Assembly (NCBI RefSeq): GCF_003148475.1
Contig: NZ_QGGG01000017.1
Span: 1 to 64,000 of the forward strand
Source: Pseudaminobacter salicylatoxidans
GTDB lineage: Bacteria > Pseudomonadota > Alphaproteobacteria > Rhizobiales > Rhizobiaceae
Length of the DNA: 64,000 nt
Reading direction: 5' to 3'
Positions 26,154-35,113 of this stretch are shown here, piece by piece (the first letter of the stretch is position 1; each line of letters begins with the position of its first letter). The notes beneath the pieces were generated by a model. It made no database searches, was not told the origin of the DNA, and saw only the letters and a program-made list of their open reading frames with translations. The position numbers were made by a program, and so were the translations under genes.

Positions 26154-28724
26154 ATGAAATCCCATGCAAAAGCTGTAGTCATCGGCGGCGGTGTCGTCGG
26201 CTGCTCCGTGCTCTATCACCTTGCCCGTGCCGGCTGGACCGACGTCATGCTGATCGAGCGGTCGGAACTGACCTCCGGCTCGTCATGGCACGCTGCCGGC
26301 GGCTTCCACACGCTGAACGGCGATCCCAATGTCGCGAAGCTCCAGGCCTATACGGTGCAGCTCTACAAGGAGTTGGAGGAGCTTTCCGGCCAGTCCTGCT
26401 CGTTGCACCTCACCGGCGGCATCATGATGGCCGACAGCCCGGAACGCATGGACTTCCTGCGCCTTGCCCACGCCAAGGGGCGTTATCTCGGCATGGACAC
26501 AGAACTGATCACGCCCTCCGAAGCCAAGGCGATGTTCCCGCTGATGGACGAGAAGAATTTCGTCGGTGCCATGTGGGATCCGGTCGAAGGCCATCTCGAC
26601 CCCTCCGGCACCACACATGCCTATGCCAAGGCGGCCCAGAAGCTGGACGCCGAAATCGTGCTGCGCAACCCGGTCAGGGAACTGACGCAGGAGGCCGACG
26701 GCACCTGGAACGTGATCACCGAACAGGGCACGGTGAAGGCCGAGCATGTGGTGAACTGCGGCGGCCTGTGGGCGCGCGAAGTGGGTCGTATGGTGGGTCT
26801 CGAACTGCCGGTTCTGGCCATGGAGCACATGTATCTGCTCACCGAGCCGATGCCGGAGGTGGAGGAATTCAACAGATCCACCGGCCGCGAAATGGTCGGC
26901 GTGCTCGACTTCAAGGGCGAGATATACACCCGTCAAGAGCGCAACGGCATCCTGCTCGGAACCTATGAAAAGGCCTGCAAACCCTGGTCGCCGGTCAACA
27001 CGCCGTGGGACTTCGGCCATGAACTCTTGCAGCCCGACATCGACCGCATCGCGCCCTCGCTGGAAATCGGCTTCAGGCATTTTCCGGGCATCGCGAATGC
27101 CGGGATAAAGCAGATTATCAACGGTCCCTTCACCTTCGCGCCGGACGGCAACCCGCTGGTCGGCCCGGTGCAGGGCCTGACCAACTACTGGACCGCCTGC
27201 GCCGTCATGGCCGGCTTCAGCCAGGGCGGCGGTGTCGGTCTCGCCTTGTCGAACTGGATGGTGAACGGCGATCCGGGCTTCGACGTCTGGGGCATGGACG
27301 TCTCGCGCTACGGCGAGTGGGCCACGCTGCGCTACACCAACGCCAAGGTGCGCGAAAACTATTCGCGCCGCTTCTCGATCCGTTTCCCCAACGAGGAACT
27401 GCCGGCCGCGCGGCCGGCGCAGACCACCCCGCTCTACGACACCATGATCGCCAACAACGCCGTCATGGGCGACAGCTGGGGCCTGGAAACCCCGTTGTGG
27501 TTCGCGCCCATGGGCACCGAGCCGAAGGACATCGTTTCCTTCCGCCGCTCCAACGATTTCGAGCATGTCGGCAATGAAGTCCGTGCCGTGCGCAAGCGCG
27601 TGGGTGTGACCGAGATCGCCAACTTCGCCAAATATGAAGTGTCCGGCCCCAACGCGGAAGATTTCCTCAACCGGCTGATGACCAACCGCATGCCGAAAAC
27701 CGGCCGGCTGGTGCTGACGCCGATGCTGAACGAATTCGGCAAGCTGATCGGCGACTTCACCATCGCCAAAGCGACCGAAGACCGCTTCATGATCTGGGGC
27801 TCGTCGGCTGCTCAAAAATACCACATGCGCTGGTTCGAGCGCCACCTGCCGCAGGACGGTTCGGTCCGTATCCACCGCTTCGACCAGACGCTGGTGGGGC
27901 TGGCAATCGCCGGCCCGCAAAGCCAGGCGCTCCTGCAGAAACTGGTCGATGAGGACGTTTCGACAAAAACCTTCCGCTTCATGGATTATCGCGAGATGGC
28001 CGTGGGCGGCGCGCCAGCAATCGTCAACCGCATCAGCTACACCGGCGATCTCGGCTACGAAATCTGGATGCAGCCGGCCTATCAGCGACTTGTCTACAAG
28101 AGCATCAAGGAAGCAGGCGCGGAATTCGGCATCGTCGATTTCGGCATGCGCGCGCTGCTTTCCATGCGGCTCGAAAAGAATTTTCCAACGTGGTTCCGGG
28201 AACTGAGGCCCATCTACGGGCCCTTCGAAGGTTCGATGGATCGCTTCATCCGCATGGAGAAGAATGAATTCATCGGCCGCGAGGCTGCCGCGAAGGAACA
28301 GGCAGAAGGCCCCAGGCTGCGCCGCGTTTCCATGGTGGTGCAAGCCGATGGCGCCGATGTGATGGGCGACGAGCCAATCTGGGCCAGGGTTTCGGCCGAT
28401 TATGGCACCGTGGAAAAGCCGCATGGCTACGGTGCGCCGCGCTTTGACGAGACCGGCAGGGAAGCGCGCGGCTCGGCGGCCGACGAAGGCGACTCGAGCA
28501 TTCGTGGCATCGTCGATGGCGACTGGCGCGTGGTTGGCTGGGTCACCTCGGGCGGCTATGCGCATCATGTGGAAAAGTCGCTGGCACAGGGTTATGTGCC
28601 CGCACCTCTTGCCGAGGACGAGAGCGAAGGCGTGTTCGAAATAGAGATACTGGGCAAACGCCGCCCTGCCCGCATCAATGTGCTGCCACTGTTCGATCCG
28701 GCCGGCGAAAAGATGCGCGGTTGA
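26154..28724 (+). CDS. Dimethylglycine/sarcosine dehydrogenase-like flavoprotein 1
   Basis: An 856-residue enzyme with DAO-type FAD domain, FAO_M linker, and C-terminal GCV_T plus GCV_T_C folate-binding domains, the DMGDH/SARDH layout. GGGVVG (11-16) binds FAD, and GSSWHAAG carries His46, the residue that attaches FAD covalently in mitochondrial DMGDH. These enzymes oxidatively demethylate dimethylglycine or sarcosine and pass formaldehyde to THF as methylene-THF. It lies 80 bp after the MttB homologue, so the pair could remove successive methyl groups from one quaternary amine. Confidence 0.85.
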   Translation: MKSHAKAVVIGGGVVGCSVLYHLARAGWTDVMLIERSELTSGSSWHAAGGFHTLNGDPNVAKLQAYTVQLYKELEELSGQSCSLHLTGGIMMADSPERMDFLRLAHAKGRYLGMDTELITPSEAKAMFPLMDEKNFVGAMWDPVEGHLDPSGTTHAYAKAAQKLDAEIVLRNPVRELTQEADGTWNVITEQGTVKAEHVVNCGGLWAREVGRMVGLELPVLAMEHMYLLTEPMPEVEEFNRSTGREMVGVLDFKGEIYTRQERNGILLGTYEKACKPWSPVNTPWDFGHELLQPDIDRIAPSLEIGFRHFPGIANAGIKQIINGPFTFAPDGNPLVGPVQGLTNYWTACAVMAGFSQGGGVGLALSNWMVNGDPGFDVWGMDVSRYGEWATLRYTNAKVRENYSRRFSIRFPNEELPAARPAQTTPLYDTMIANNAVMGDSWGLETPLWFAPMGTEPKDIVSFRRSNDFEHVGNEVRAVRKRVGVTEIANFAKYEVSGPNAEDFLNRLMTNRMPKTGRLVLTPMLNEFGKLIGDFTIAKATEDRFMIWGSSAAQKYHMRWFERHLPQDGSVRIHRFDQTLVGLAIAGPQSQALLQKLVDEDVSTKTFRFMDYREMAVGGAPAIVNRISYTGDLGYEIWMQPAYQRLVYKSIKEAGAEFGIVDFGMRALLSMRLEKNFPTWFRELRPIYGPFEGSMDRFIRMEKNEFIGREAAAKEQAEGPRLRRVSMVVQADGADVMGDEPIWARVSADYGTVEKPHGYGAPRFDETGREARGSAADEGDSSIRGIVDGDWRVVGWVTSGGYAHHVEKSLAQGYVPAPLAEDESEGVFEIEILGKRRPARINVLPLFDPAGEKMRG

Positions 28725-28744
28725 GCAATTTCAGGAGCAAAGCA

Positions 28745-28776
28745 AAAGGGCGCGGCCTTGCGGCGGCGCCCTTTCC
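28745..28776 (+). terminator. Terminator after DMGDH-like gene 1
   Basis: AAAGGGCGC (28745-28753) and GCGCCCTTT (28766-28774) are perfect 9-bp arms about 20 bp past the stop codon. The T-tract is only three bases, so moderate strength is expected. Confidence 0.6.
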
Positions 28777-28790
28777 CTATCTGTCTTGTT

Positions 28791-28840
28791 TGAGCATGAT
28801 CTTTTCCGAAATCGGTTTCCACTTTTCGGGATCATCCTCT
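28791..28840 (+). repeat. Rhizobiales palindromic intergenic repeat, copy 2
   Basis: TGAGCATGATCTTTTCCGAA and TTCGGGATCATCCTC form long imperfect arms. It matches the copy at 61066-61116 closely and is related to the degenerate copy at 162-229. It lies between convergent genes and overlaps no coding region except the very end of the spacer before the BASS gene. Confidence 0.7.
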
Positions 28841-28854
28841 GGTATCTGATTGCG

Positions 28855-29820
28855 TCAGTTGGCTTTCTGGACCGCCGCCGAAGAAGAGGTTTCCTCCTCG
28901 ATGCGTCGCGAGAAATAATTGGCGATGAGCGCGCCGGAAATATTGTGCCAGACACTGAATACCGCGCTGGGCACGGCGGCAAGCGGCGAGAAATGCGCGC
29001 TGGCCAGCGCAGCGCCCAGGCCGCTGTTCTGCATGCCCACCTCGATGCTGATCGCCTTGCGCTTTGCCAGCGAAAGCCCCGACATACGGGCCGCGAGATA
29101 ACCGAAGATATAGCCGAACCCATTGTGCAGGACGACGACGGCAAAGATCAGAAGACCGGATTCGCTGATCGCCGCCTTGTTGACGGCAACCACCGCCGCG
29201 ACGATCAAGACGATGCCGACGACGCTGACGAGAGGCAGCATCGGCACAGCTGACTTGACCACGCCGGGCATGATCTTCTGCAGCACGAAGCCGAGCGCCA
29301 GCGGAACGAGGATGACCTTCACGATCGAAAGGAACATGCTCATTGCATCGACCGGCAGGTACTGGCTGGCGAAGAACCAGACGAGGAACGGCGTGACGAT
29401 CGGAGCCAGTAGCGTGGTAACGCTGGTGCAGGCCACGCTGAGCGCCACGTCGCCCTTGCTCAGATAGGTCATGACGTTGCTGGAGGTACCGCCGGGGCAG
29501 CAGCCGACCAGAATGACGCCGGCAGCGACTTCGGGCGACATCGGAATGACGCGCGTGAGCGCGACGGCCAGAAGCGGCATGATGATGAACTGCGACAGGA
29601 CGCCGATGGCGACGTCCAGCGGCCGGCGCGCCACTTCGGCAAAATCCTTGCCGGAAATGGTCAGGCCCATGCCGAACATGATGATGCCCAGCAACACCAC
29701 GATCCATGGTGCGAACACGCTGAAGGTTGTCGGCAGGACAAAGCCGAGCACGGCGAACACGATCACCCAGATGGCGAAGGTGCGGCCGACGAAATCGGAA
29801 AAGGCGGCAATAGTTTTCAC
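28855..29820 (-). CDS. Bile acid:sodium symporter (BASS) family transporter
   Basis: A 321-residue membrane protein of the BASS family with ten predicted helices. It has VGCCPGGTSSNVMTYLSKGDVALSVACTS, the first sodium-site and substrate crossover helix, and EVGMQNSGLGAALA as the second. The family imports organic anions with sodium (pantoate, glycolate, bile acids). The start is read as GTG at 29820 because AAGGAAG lies about 7 bases upstream and the conserved N terminus begins there; no in-frame ATG is suitable. It is just downstream of the DMGDH gene but convergent, so a shared pathway is not implied. Confidence 0.8.
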   Translation of the reverse strand: MKTIAAFSDFVGRTFAIWVIVFAVLGFVLPTTFSVFAPWIVVLLGIIMFGMGLTISGKDFAEVARRPLDVAIGVLSQFIIMPLLAVALTRVIPMSPEVAAGVILVGCCPGGTSSNVMTYLSKGDVALSVACTSVTTLLAPIVTPFLVWFFASQYLPVDAMSMFLSIVKVILVPLALGFVLQKIMPGVVKSAVPMLPLVSVVGIVLIVAAVVAVNKAAISESGLLIFAVVVLHNGFGYIFGYLAARMSGLSLAKRKAISIEVGMQNSGLGAALASAHFSPLAAVPSAVFSVWHNISGALIANYFSRRIEEETSSSAAVQKAN

Positions 29821-30085
29821 TATCTCACTTCCTTGATGGTAGTTGGGGGAAGCTGTCTTGGAGAGACAGAAAGTTGCGCGTTCTTCACGCCAAATTAACC
29901 GATTTGCAAGCCTGAAGCGGCCGAAACGACATTTTTTATGACTGACGCAAGGGCAGAATCTACAAGTTGCAGCGGCAAATATCGCAAAATGCGGGGCTTG
30001 GCCTCGCGTTTTCGTCAACACGGTGACTTGAGTTCCGATCCAGTCGACAGGCTCGCGCCCCTTTGTGACGGAAAACCGGACCCTG

Positions 30086-30862
30086 TTAAAGGGGCAGGGA
30101 ATAGTCGGGAACACCGCGGGCAGCGATGAATGGCAGGCCCTTGCGCAGCGCGGTTCGCCCAACAGGGCGCAGGTCACATGCGGCCGGTTCGAAGCGCCGC
30201 GCCAGAGCCCAGCTTCGGCAATCGACGGCGCAAATGTCCGCCCTGCCTTCAGCCACAGCAATCAGCGACTGCCGATGGCCGCCGGTCTCGATCAGGTCCG
30301 AAAGCAGCTTCAAATCCTCACCGGCCGCTTCAAGATCGCGCGCCAACGCGATGATACCGGACATGGAATCCCTGCTGTTATATGCAAGGCGTTTTGCCCG
30401 TAGCAGAGCCAGCGGAAGTGCCGCATGGCCATTCGCAGGCATCTCGGCGACTGGCCGCGCGTTCTGCTTCCGCATCAGCAGCACGCTGGAATAAAGCTCG
30501 CCCTGCCCGCCTTCGAAGCCGGAATAATCCGGCTGCCCGACCACGCGCACATGGCTTGCAAGGCCGAGTTCCATCGGCCCCCAGCATGTCTGCGCAAACA
30601 GGAGGCCGGGGTGCCGCCACAGCGTCGGCAGATCCAACTCGTCGGGTGGCAGGCTGGCCGGATCGGGCGCGATTACATTGCCCCCGACATCACGAATGCC
30701 GCCCGGCACCGGCGGCATGTCGGCATTGCGCCGCGCAAGGTTTTCCGGCGCATCGATACCGGCACCGCGCAATGCCTCCCGCACACGCACCCACTCGGCG
30801 TCCGTTTCGGCGCGAGCCTCTGGCCAGTCATACATGGGCAATGCAGCTATGAATCGGCTCAT
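30086..30862 (-). CDS. PhnD/SsuA-like substrate-binding-fold protein without signal peptide
   Basis: A 258-residue protein resembling periplasmic-binding proteins of the phosphate/phosphonate (PhnD) group: LPMYDWPEARAETDAEW at the N terminus, SMSGIIALARDL, and a central GRADICAVDCRSWALARR. It lacks a leader peptide and begins directly with the fold, so it is probably cytosolic. No ABC permease or ATPase is nearby. The function is not assignable; it may be a sensor or a catalytic re-use of the fold. Confidence 0.6.
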   Translation of the reverse strand: MSRFIAALPMYDWPEARAETDAEWVRVREALRGAGIDAPENLARRNADMPPVPGGIRDVGGNVIAPDPASLPPDELDLPTLWRHPGLLFAQTCWGPMELGLASHVRVVGQPDYSGFEGGQGELYSSVLLMRKQNARPVAEMPANGHAALPLALLRAKRLAYNSRDSMSGIIALARDLEAAGEDLKLLSDLIETGGHRQSLIAVAEGRADICAVDCRSWALARRFEPAACDLRPVGRTALRKGLPFIAARGVPDYSLPL

Positions 30863-30902
30863 GCGACTATTCTGCCGTCAACAGGTACGCAGGCAAGAAA
30901 GA

Positions 30903-31916
30903 TCATTCCTTCGGCGGTTCGGCCGGCACCGGCGCCGTACCCAGTCCGCTCAGCGAGCGGGCACGCATGCGCGGCGCGAAGGCGCGGCCGATTTCGGGCA
31001 TGCGGCGAAGTGCCGGATGCACCACCGGCTCCTTGGCGCGGAAGGCGTATTCCTTGAGCAGCGCCAGATAGTTAGGCACCACATAGCCGTTGTTCATGGC
31101 GATCCATTCCTCGCGCCGGTCGCGAAAAAGCTCCGGCAGCCGATACCAGGCCACATTCGGCTTCTTGTGGTGCACGAAATGCAGGTTGTTGTTCAGGAAC
31201 AGGAAGGAGAAAGGCGAGCGCTCGATGATGATCGTGCGGCCCTCCGGGCGCTCCGACCACTGATGCTCGGCAAAGGTACGCACCGAGATCAGCGACTGAC
31301 CGAGCCAGACCGGCACAAGCACATAGAGCCAGAAAGGGATTTCGAACACGAACACCACCAGCGGCGCAATGATGGCAAGCCCGATGCCGTGCAATAGCCA
31401 GGCTTTGCGCACCGCCCGGTCGCCCTTCGCGATCAGCCTCGCCTCGGAAAGCAGGAACCCGACCGTGCCCAGGAACGGATTGAGGACGAAGCGCCCCACC
31501 ATCGTGTTGTTGACGGCAAGAACCGCCTTCATGAAGCGGGGAAGCCCATGATGCTTCCAGACCGCATGATAATAGCTTTCGGGATCGTCGAACGGATCGG
31601 TCAGGCTTTCATCCGCATGGTGACGCAGATGCAATGTCTTGAAACGGCGGTAGGGATAGACCAGCCCGATCGGCAGACCGACCAGCAATTCGTTCACCCA
31701 CGCCACACGCGTGGGGTGGCCATGCAGGGCCTCGTGCATAAGGGACGACTGCATGGCAAGCACGAAGCCCAGCACGATCAACGCCGTCACCGGGTAGGCC
31801 GGCCACACATGAAGCGCTACCGTTGCCCACAGCACGTAGGTCGCAGCGATCAGCGCGAGTGTCGGCCATTCCACCGCCCACGCTCCATTTCGCCTTGTCT
31901 GCTTGTCCTGTTTCAT
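30903..31916 (-). CDS. Membrane fatty acid desaturase-family protein
   Basis: A 337-residue di-iron membrane desaturase/hydroxylase. Three His boxes are visible: HEALHGH (61-67), HLRHH (95-99) and a C-terminal HFVHHKKP, separated by TM helices. Relatives act on lipids, sphingolipids or carotenoids. The start MKQDKQTRRNG at 31916 is preferred; the longer frame to 32090 has no membrane or family features and overlaps the divergent regulator. A perfect palindrome lies 36 bp upstream. Confidence 0.8.
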   Translation of the reverse strand: MKQDKQTRRNGAWAVEWPTLALIAATYVLWATVALHVWPAYPVTALIVLGFVLAMQSSLMHEALHGHPTRVAWVNELLVGLPIGLVYPYRRFKTLHLRHHADESLTDPFDDPESYYHAVWKHHGLPRFMKAVLAVNNTMVGRFVLNPFLGTVGFLLSEARLIAKGDRAVRKAWLLHGIGLAIIAPLVVFVFEIPFWLYVLVPVWLGQSLISVRTFAEHQWSERPEGRTIIIERSPFSFLFLNNNLHFVHHKKPNVAWYRLPELFRDRREEWIAMNNGYVVPNYLALLKEYAFRAKEPVVHPALRRMPEIGRAFAPRMRARSLSGLGTAPVPAEPPKE

Positions 31917-31951
31917 GTCCCACGCCCCGACCGCCCGAAAATCGACGGTTC

Positions 31952-31969
31952 CTGACAGTATGCTGTCAG
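31952..31969. promoter_or_regulatory. Perfect palindrome in the desaturase/HTH divergent promoter
   Basis: CTGACAG-TATG-CTGTCAG is an exact inverted repeat with 7-bp arms and a 4-bp centre, 36 bp upstream of the desaturase start and 120 bp upstream of the HTH regulator. It is a good candidate operator for that regulator. Confidence 0.45.
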
Positions 31970-32088
31970 TAGTCGGTGCAGGATTCAACGCGACAATGGG
32001 AACAGAATGTTGATTTTGCGCTTCTTGATACGCAGTTGTTGTGAATTGTAAACAATGCGATGGAACAAATGCGGTGGTGCATGTATTC

Positions 32089-32985
32089 ATGAGCGCGAAC
32101 TATGCGAACACCCCGTTTACCTGGAGCCACAAGGTGGACAAACGCGACGTTTCGGGACTTTTTCGCGAGCGCCTGAAGCTGCTCCTGCAGCGCTCGGGTC
32201 TCAACCAGTCGGCCTTCGCCATCTCGGTCGGCATCGACCGTTCGGCCCTGTCCCAGCTCCTCTCGGATCAAGCCACCCGCCTGCCGCGCGCCGAAACGCT
32301 GATGACCATTGCCGCCGAGCACAAGGTTTCGCTCGACTGGCTGCTCGGCCTCAGCCAGGACGAGGGCCTGACCGGCGAAATCCGCCAGAGCCTTGAGATC
32401 GAGGAAGGCCCCGGCGGCTTCGACCGCACCTTGCTGGCGAAATGGCATGCCGAAGCGGCCGGCACCAAGATCCGCTATGTGCCGGCGGGCATTCCCGACC
32501 TGCTGCGCACCGATGCGCTGGTCGACTATGAGGCCGATATTTCCAACCGCAGCCGGCAGAGCCAGGCCGGCGAGACGCAATACCGCATCGACTACAACCG
32601 GCGGCCGGAAACCGACATGGAAGTGTGCATGCCCCGGCACACGCTGGAGATTTTCGCGCGCGGCATGGGCATCTGGGATCGTCTTCCCGAAAGCGACCGG
32701 CGCGCGCAACTCCTCCATATGGCCGAACTGATGGAGGACCTTTACCCCACCTTCCGGCTGTTTCTCTACGATGGCCGCCTGCGCTATTCCGTGCCTTATA
32801 CAATCTTCGGGCCCTACCGGGCAGCGATCTATGTCGGCGACATGTATCTGGTATTGAACGCCACGGCCCCTATCCGCACGCTGACGCGGCATTTCGACAA
32901 TCTTATCCGCAGCGCCGAGATCAACGCGCATGAGGCCGCCGGCTTCGCCCGCCAGCTTGCCGCAACAGGTATTTCCACACCATAA
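32089..32985 (+). CDS. XRE-type helix-turn-helix transcriptional regulator
   Basis: A 298-residue regulator. The N-terminal part (about 15-90) is a Cro/CI-type HTH (RERLKLLLQRSGLNQSAFAISVGIDRSALSQLLSDQATRLPRAETL). The remaining 200 residues form an unrecognised C-terminal domain, perhaps for ligand binding. It is divergent from the desaturase and the palindrome between them suggests autoregulation and lipid-gene control. The start at 32089 has only a weak GGTGGT site; a GTG at 32041 is an alternative giving 314 residues. Confidence 0.75.
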   Translation: MSANYANTPFTWSHKVDKRDVSGLFRERLKLLLQRSGLNQSAFAISVGIDRSALSQLLSDQATRLPRAETLMTIAAEHKVSLDWLLGLSQDEGLTGEIRQSLEIEEGPGGFDRTLLAKWHAEAAGTKIRYVPAGIPDLLRTDALVDYEADISNRSRQSQAGETQYRIDYNRRPETDMEVCMPRHTLEIFARGMGIWDRLPESDRRAQLLHMAELMEDLYPTFRLFLYDGRLRYSVPYTIFGPYRAAIYVGDMYLVLNATAPIRTLTRHFDNLIRSAEINAHEAAGFARQLAATGISTP

Positions 32986-33015
32986 GCCGCATCGGACGAC
33001 GCGAAATCATTGACT

Positions 33016-33039
33016 GGATATAAGGACTTCTTTATATCC
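33016..33039. promoter_or_regulatory. ArsR/SahR-type palindrome upstream of bmt
   Basis: GGATATAA (33016-33023) and TTATATCC (33032-33039) are perfect arms, and the 8-base centre continues the symmetry with two mismatched pairs. It lies 34 bp before the bmt start. It closely matches the 22-bp palindrome at 45694-45715. In alphaproteobacteria such ATATAA sites are linked to SahR, the SAH-responsive regulator of methionine-cycle genes; the assignment here is inference. Confidence 0.55.
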
Positions 33040-33072
33040 TTATCTCTGGCATTTTATCGGAAGGCTCTTCCC

Positions 33073-34095
33073 ATGACCAATCCCATCGACGCGCTGCTTG
33101 CGGAAAAAGGCGTGCTGCTCGCCGACGGCGCCACCGGCACCAATCTTTTCGGCATGGGGCTGGAATCCGGCGAAGCGCCCGAACTGTGGAACGAGACCGC
33201 GCCGGAGAAGATCATCGCGCTGCATCAGAACTTCGTCGATGCCGGCGCCGACATCATTCTCACCAATTCCTTCGGCGGCACCCGTCACCGCCTGAAACTG
33301 CATCATGCGCAGGATCGCGTCTACGAACTCAACAAGCGTGCGGCCGAGATCGCCCGTTCGGTCGCCGACAAGGCCGGCCGCAAGGTCATCGTTGCCGGCT
33401 CGGTCGGCCCGACCGGCGAGCTTCTGGTGCCGCTTGGCGCCCTCACCTATGAGGAAGCAGTCGAGGCCTTTGCCGAGCAGATCCGCGGCCTGAAAGACGG
33501 CGGCGCCGAGATCGCCTGGATCGAGACCATGTCCGCACCCGATGAGGCCCGCGCCGCAGCGCAGGCGGCCATCGATGCCGGCCTGCCCTACACCTACACC
33601 GTTTCCTTCGACACGGCCGGCCGCTCGATGATGGGCCTTGCGCCCAAAGACATCCATGGCGTTTCCAACGGCCTGAGCGAGAACCCGGTGGCTGTCGGCG
33701 CCAATTGCGGCGTCGGCGCGTCCGACATTCTGGCATCCCTGCTCGACATGACCGAGGCCGGGCCGGATGCGACGGTGATCGTGAAGGGCAATTGCGGCAT
33801 TCCCGAATTCCGCGGCACGGAAATTCACTATTCAGGCACCCCGGAGTTGATGTCCGATTATGTGCGGCTGGCGATCGACAGCGGCGCGAAGATCATCGGC
33901 GGCTGCTGCGGCACGTCCTTTGCGCATCTCGCCGCCATGCGTCAGGCGCTCGACACGCACCACAAGGCCACGCGCCCGACACTCGAAACGATCGTGGAGC
34001 GCATCGGCCCGCTGCGCAACAAGACGGCCGATGAAAGCGGCGCGGGCAGCGAGGGCGACGCCGGCGGGCGCCGCGAACGCCGCCGTCGAGGCTGA
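33073..34095 (+). CDS. bmt: Betaine-homocysteine S-methyltransferase-like enzyme
   Basis: A 340-residue homocysteine S-methyltransferase (pfam02574) with the zinc ligands Cys212 (GANCG), Cys278 and Cys279 (IGGCCGTS) and the N-terminal LLADGATGTNLFGMGLE signature. In rhizobia this family is annotated Bmt and transfers a methyl group from glycine betaine (or a related donor) to homocysteine. The C terminus adds a short RRERRRRG tail not needed for the fold and like tails on other pathway enzymes. A SahR-type palindrome lies upstream and a strong bidirectional terminator follows. Confidence 0.8.
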   Translation: MTNPIDALLAEKGVLLADGATGTNLFGMGLESGEAPELWNETAPEKIIALHQNFVDAGADIILTNSFGGTRHRLKLHHAQDRVYELNKRAAEIARSVADKAGRKVIVAGSVGPTGELLVPLGALTYEEAVEAFAEQIRGLKDGGAEIAWIETMSAPDEARAAAQAAIDAGLPYTYTVSFDTAGRSMMGLAPKDIHGVSNGLSENPVAVGANCGVGASDILASLLDMTEAGPDATVIVKGNCGIPEFRGTEIHYSGTPELMSDYVRLAIDSGAKIIGGCCGTSFAHLAAMRQALDTHHKATRPTLETIVERIGPLRNKTADESGAGSEGDAGGRRERRRRG

Positions 34096-34138
34096 TTATT
34101 CGGCGTGCCCCGCAGATGCGGGGCAATACCGATACTGA

Positions 34139-34176
34139 AAAAGGCCCTGCCGCGGTTCATGCGACAGGGCCTTTCT
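34139..34176. terminator. Bidirectional terminator between bmt and padR
   Basis: AAAGGCCCTG (34140-34149) and CAGGGCCTTT (34165-34174) are perfect arms around a 15-base loop, with A- and T-runs on the two sides. It serves bmt (plus) and the PadR gene (minus). Confidence 0.85.
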
Positions 34177-34201
34177 CATTCGGGGTCGAGGCGTTTGGCG
34201 C

Positions 34202-34792
34202 CTACAGTCCCTCGAAGTCGCGCCGCGCCTTCTTCAGGATCAGCAGGGCTTTTTCGGCCTGTTCCGGCGTGAGCGAACCTTCGCGAAGGCGCATGGCGAC
34301 AGCCCGGCGCAATGCCCGGAACTCGTCGCCCAGCGCAACACCGCCCATCTGGGACGACACCTCGTCGAGTTGCTCGTTGATGCGCGCCAACTCATCGGCG
34401 TGCTCGGCGAGATAGGCCCGGCCTTCCTCAGTGATCGAATAAAGCCGCTTGTTGCCTTCCGTCTGCGAGGAAACGAGATCGGCTTCCTCCAGCATCTGCA
34501 GCATCGGGTAGATCGCGCCGGGACTTGGACTGTAAGCGCCCTGGAACCGAGCCTCCAGCGCCTTGATGATGTCATAGCCATGACGCGGCTCCTCGGCGAT
34601 CAGGCCGAGCACGACGAGCCGTAACGCGCCCGAATCGAACATGCGTGGTCCACGCCCGCCGAACGGCCCGCCGCGATGACGGCCGAAGCGCCCGCCTCCG
34701 CCACCGCGACCGAAGCGTCCACCGCCTCGCCCGCCTTCTGCTGACATCGACCAGTCGCCGCTGCATTTTCCATGTCTCGAATGCATGAACAT
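34202..34792 (-). CDS. PadR-family transcriptional regulator with RGG-rich N terminus
   Basis: A 196-residue regulator. Residues 50-140 are a PadR winged helix (LRLVVLGLIAEEPRHGYDIIKALE ... YSPSPGAIYPMLQMLEEADLVSSQ), followed by a helical C-terminal dimerisation part. The first 50 residues are almost entirely Gly, Arg and Phe (GGRGGGRFGRGGGGGRFGRH) and look disordered. The 34792 start has GGAGAGG upstream; the ATG at 34786 is an alternative. Several ATATC half-sites just upstream suggest autoregulation. The controlled target is not evident. Confidence 0.8.
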   Translation of the reverse strand: MFMHSRHGKCSGDWSMSAEGGRGGGRFGRGGGGGRFGRHRGGPFGGRGPRMFDSGALRLVVLGLIAEEPRHGYDIIKALEARFQGAYSPSPGAIYPMLQMLEEADLVSSQTEGNKRLYSITEEGRAYLAEHADELARINEQLDEVSSQMGGVALGDEFRALRRAVAMRLREGSLTPEQAEKALLILKKARRDFEGL

Positions 34793-35113
34793 GTGAGTAC
34801 CTCTCCAGGTTTCGTTTTGCATGAGATATAACTATTCAACGATATATCTTTTTCAAGTTATATCTTTAAAAAATGCAACGGGAGGACTCCAACGGATTGG
34901 TTTCGCTGGAGAAAAATTTTCGGAACCGACGTCACGAAAGAAGCCGCCAGTCTTACTGAAGACCGGGCGTAGCTGCCCTGCAGCGACAATCAGAGTGTCG
35001 GCATCGCAAAGGGGATGAAAGGTCGTGATTGCTGGGGGTGAATTGCCTCATGCATGGCAACCGGAATATCCGGCCACGCATTGAGACGTCCACATATCAG
35101 TGCAGGGACAAAG
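34793..35113. other. Intergenic region, 321 bp, upstream of padR
   Basis: AT-rich in its first 80 bases, where the padR promoter and repeated ATATC half-sites lie (34824-34864). The rest (34870-35113) has no recognisable gene, RNA or repeat. Confidence 0.4.
34824..34864. promoter_or_regulatory. Nested inverted repeats, candidate PadR operator
   Basis: GATATAACT (34825-34833) and AGTTATATC (34856-34864) are perfect 9-bp arms. Between them lies the palindrome GATATATC (34841-34848). These three half-site groups precede the padR start by 32-72 bp, where an autorepressor would bind. Confidence 0.45.

Noticed and set aside
26283-28568. 761-codon minus-strand frame opposite DMGDH-like gene 1
   Set aside because: Shadow of the flavoprotein gene, no start signal and no domain.
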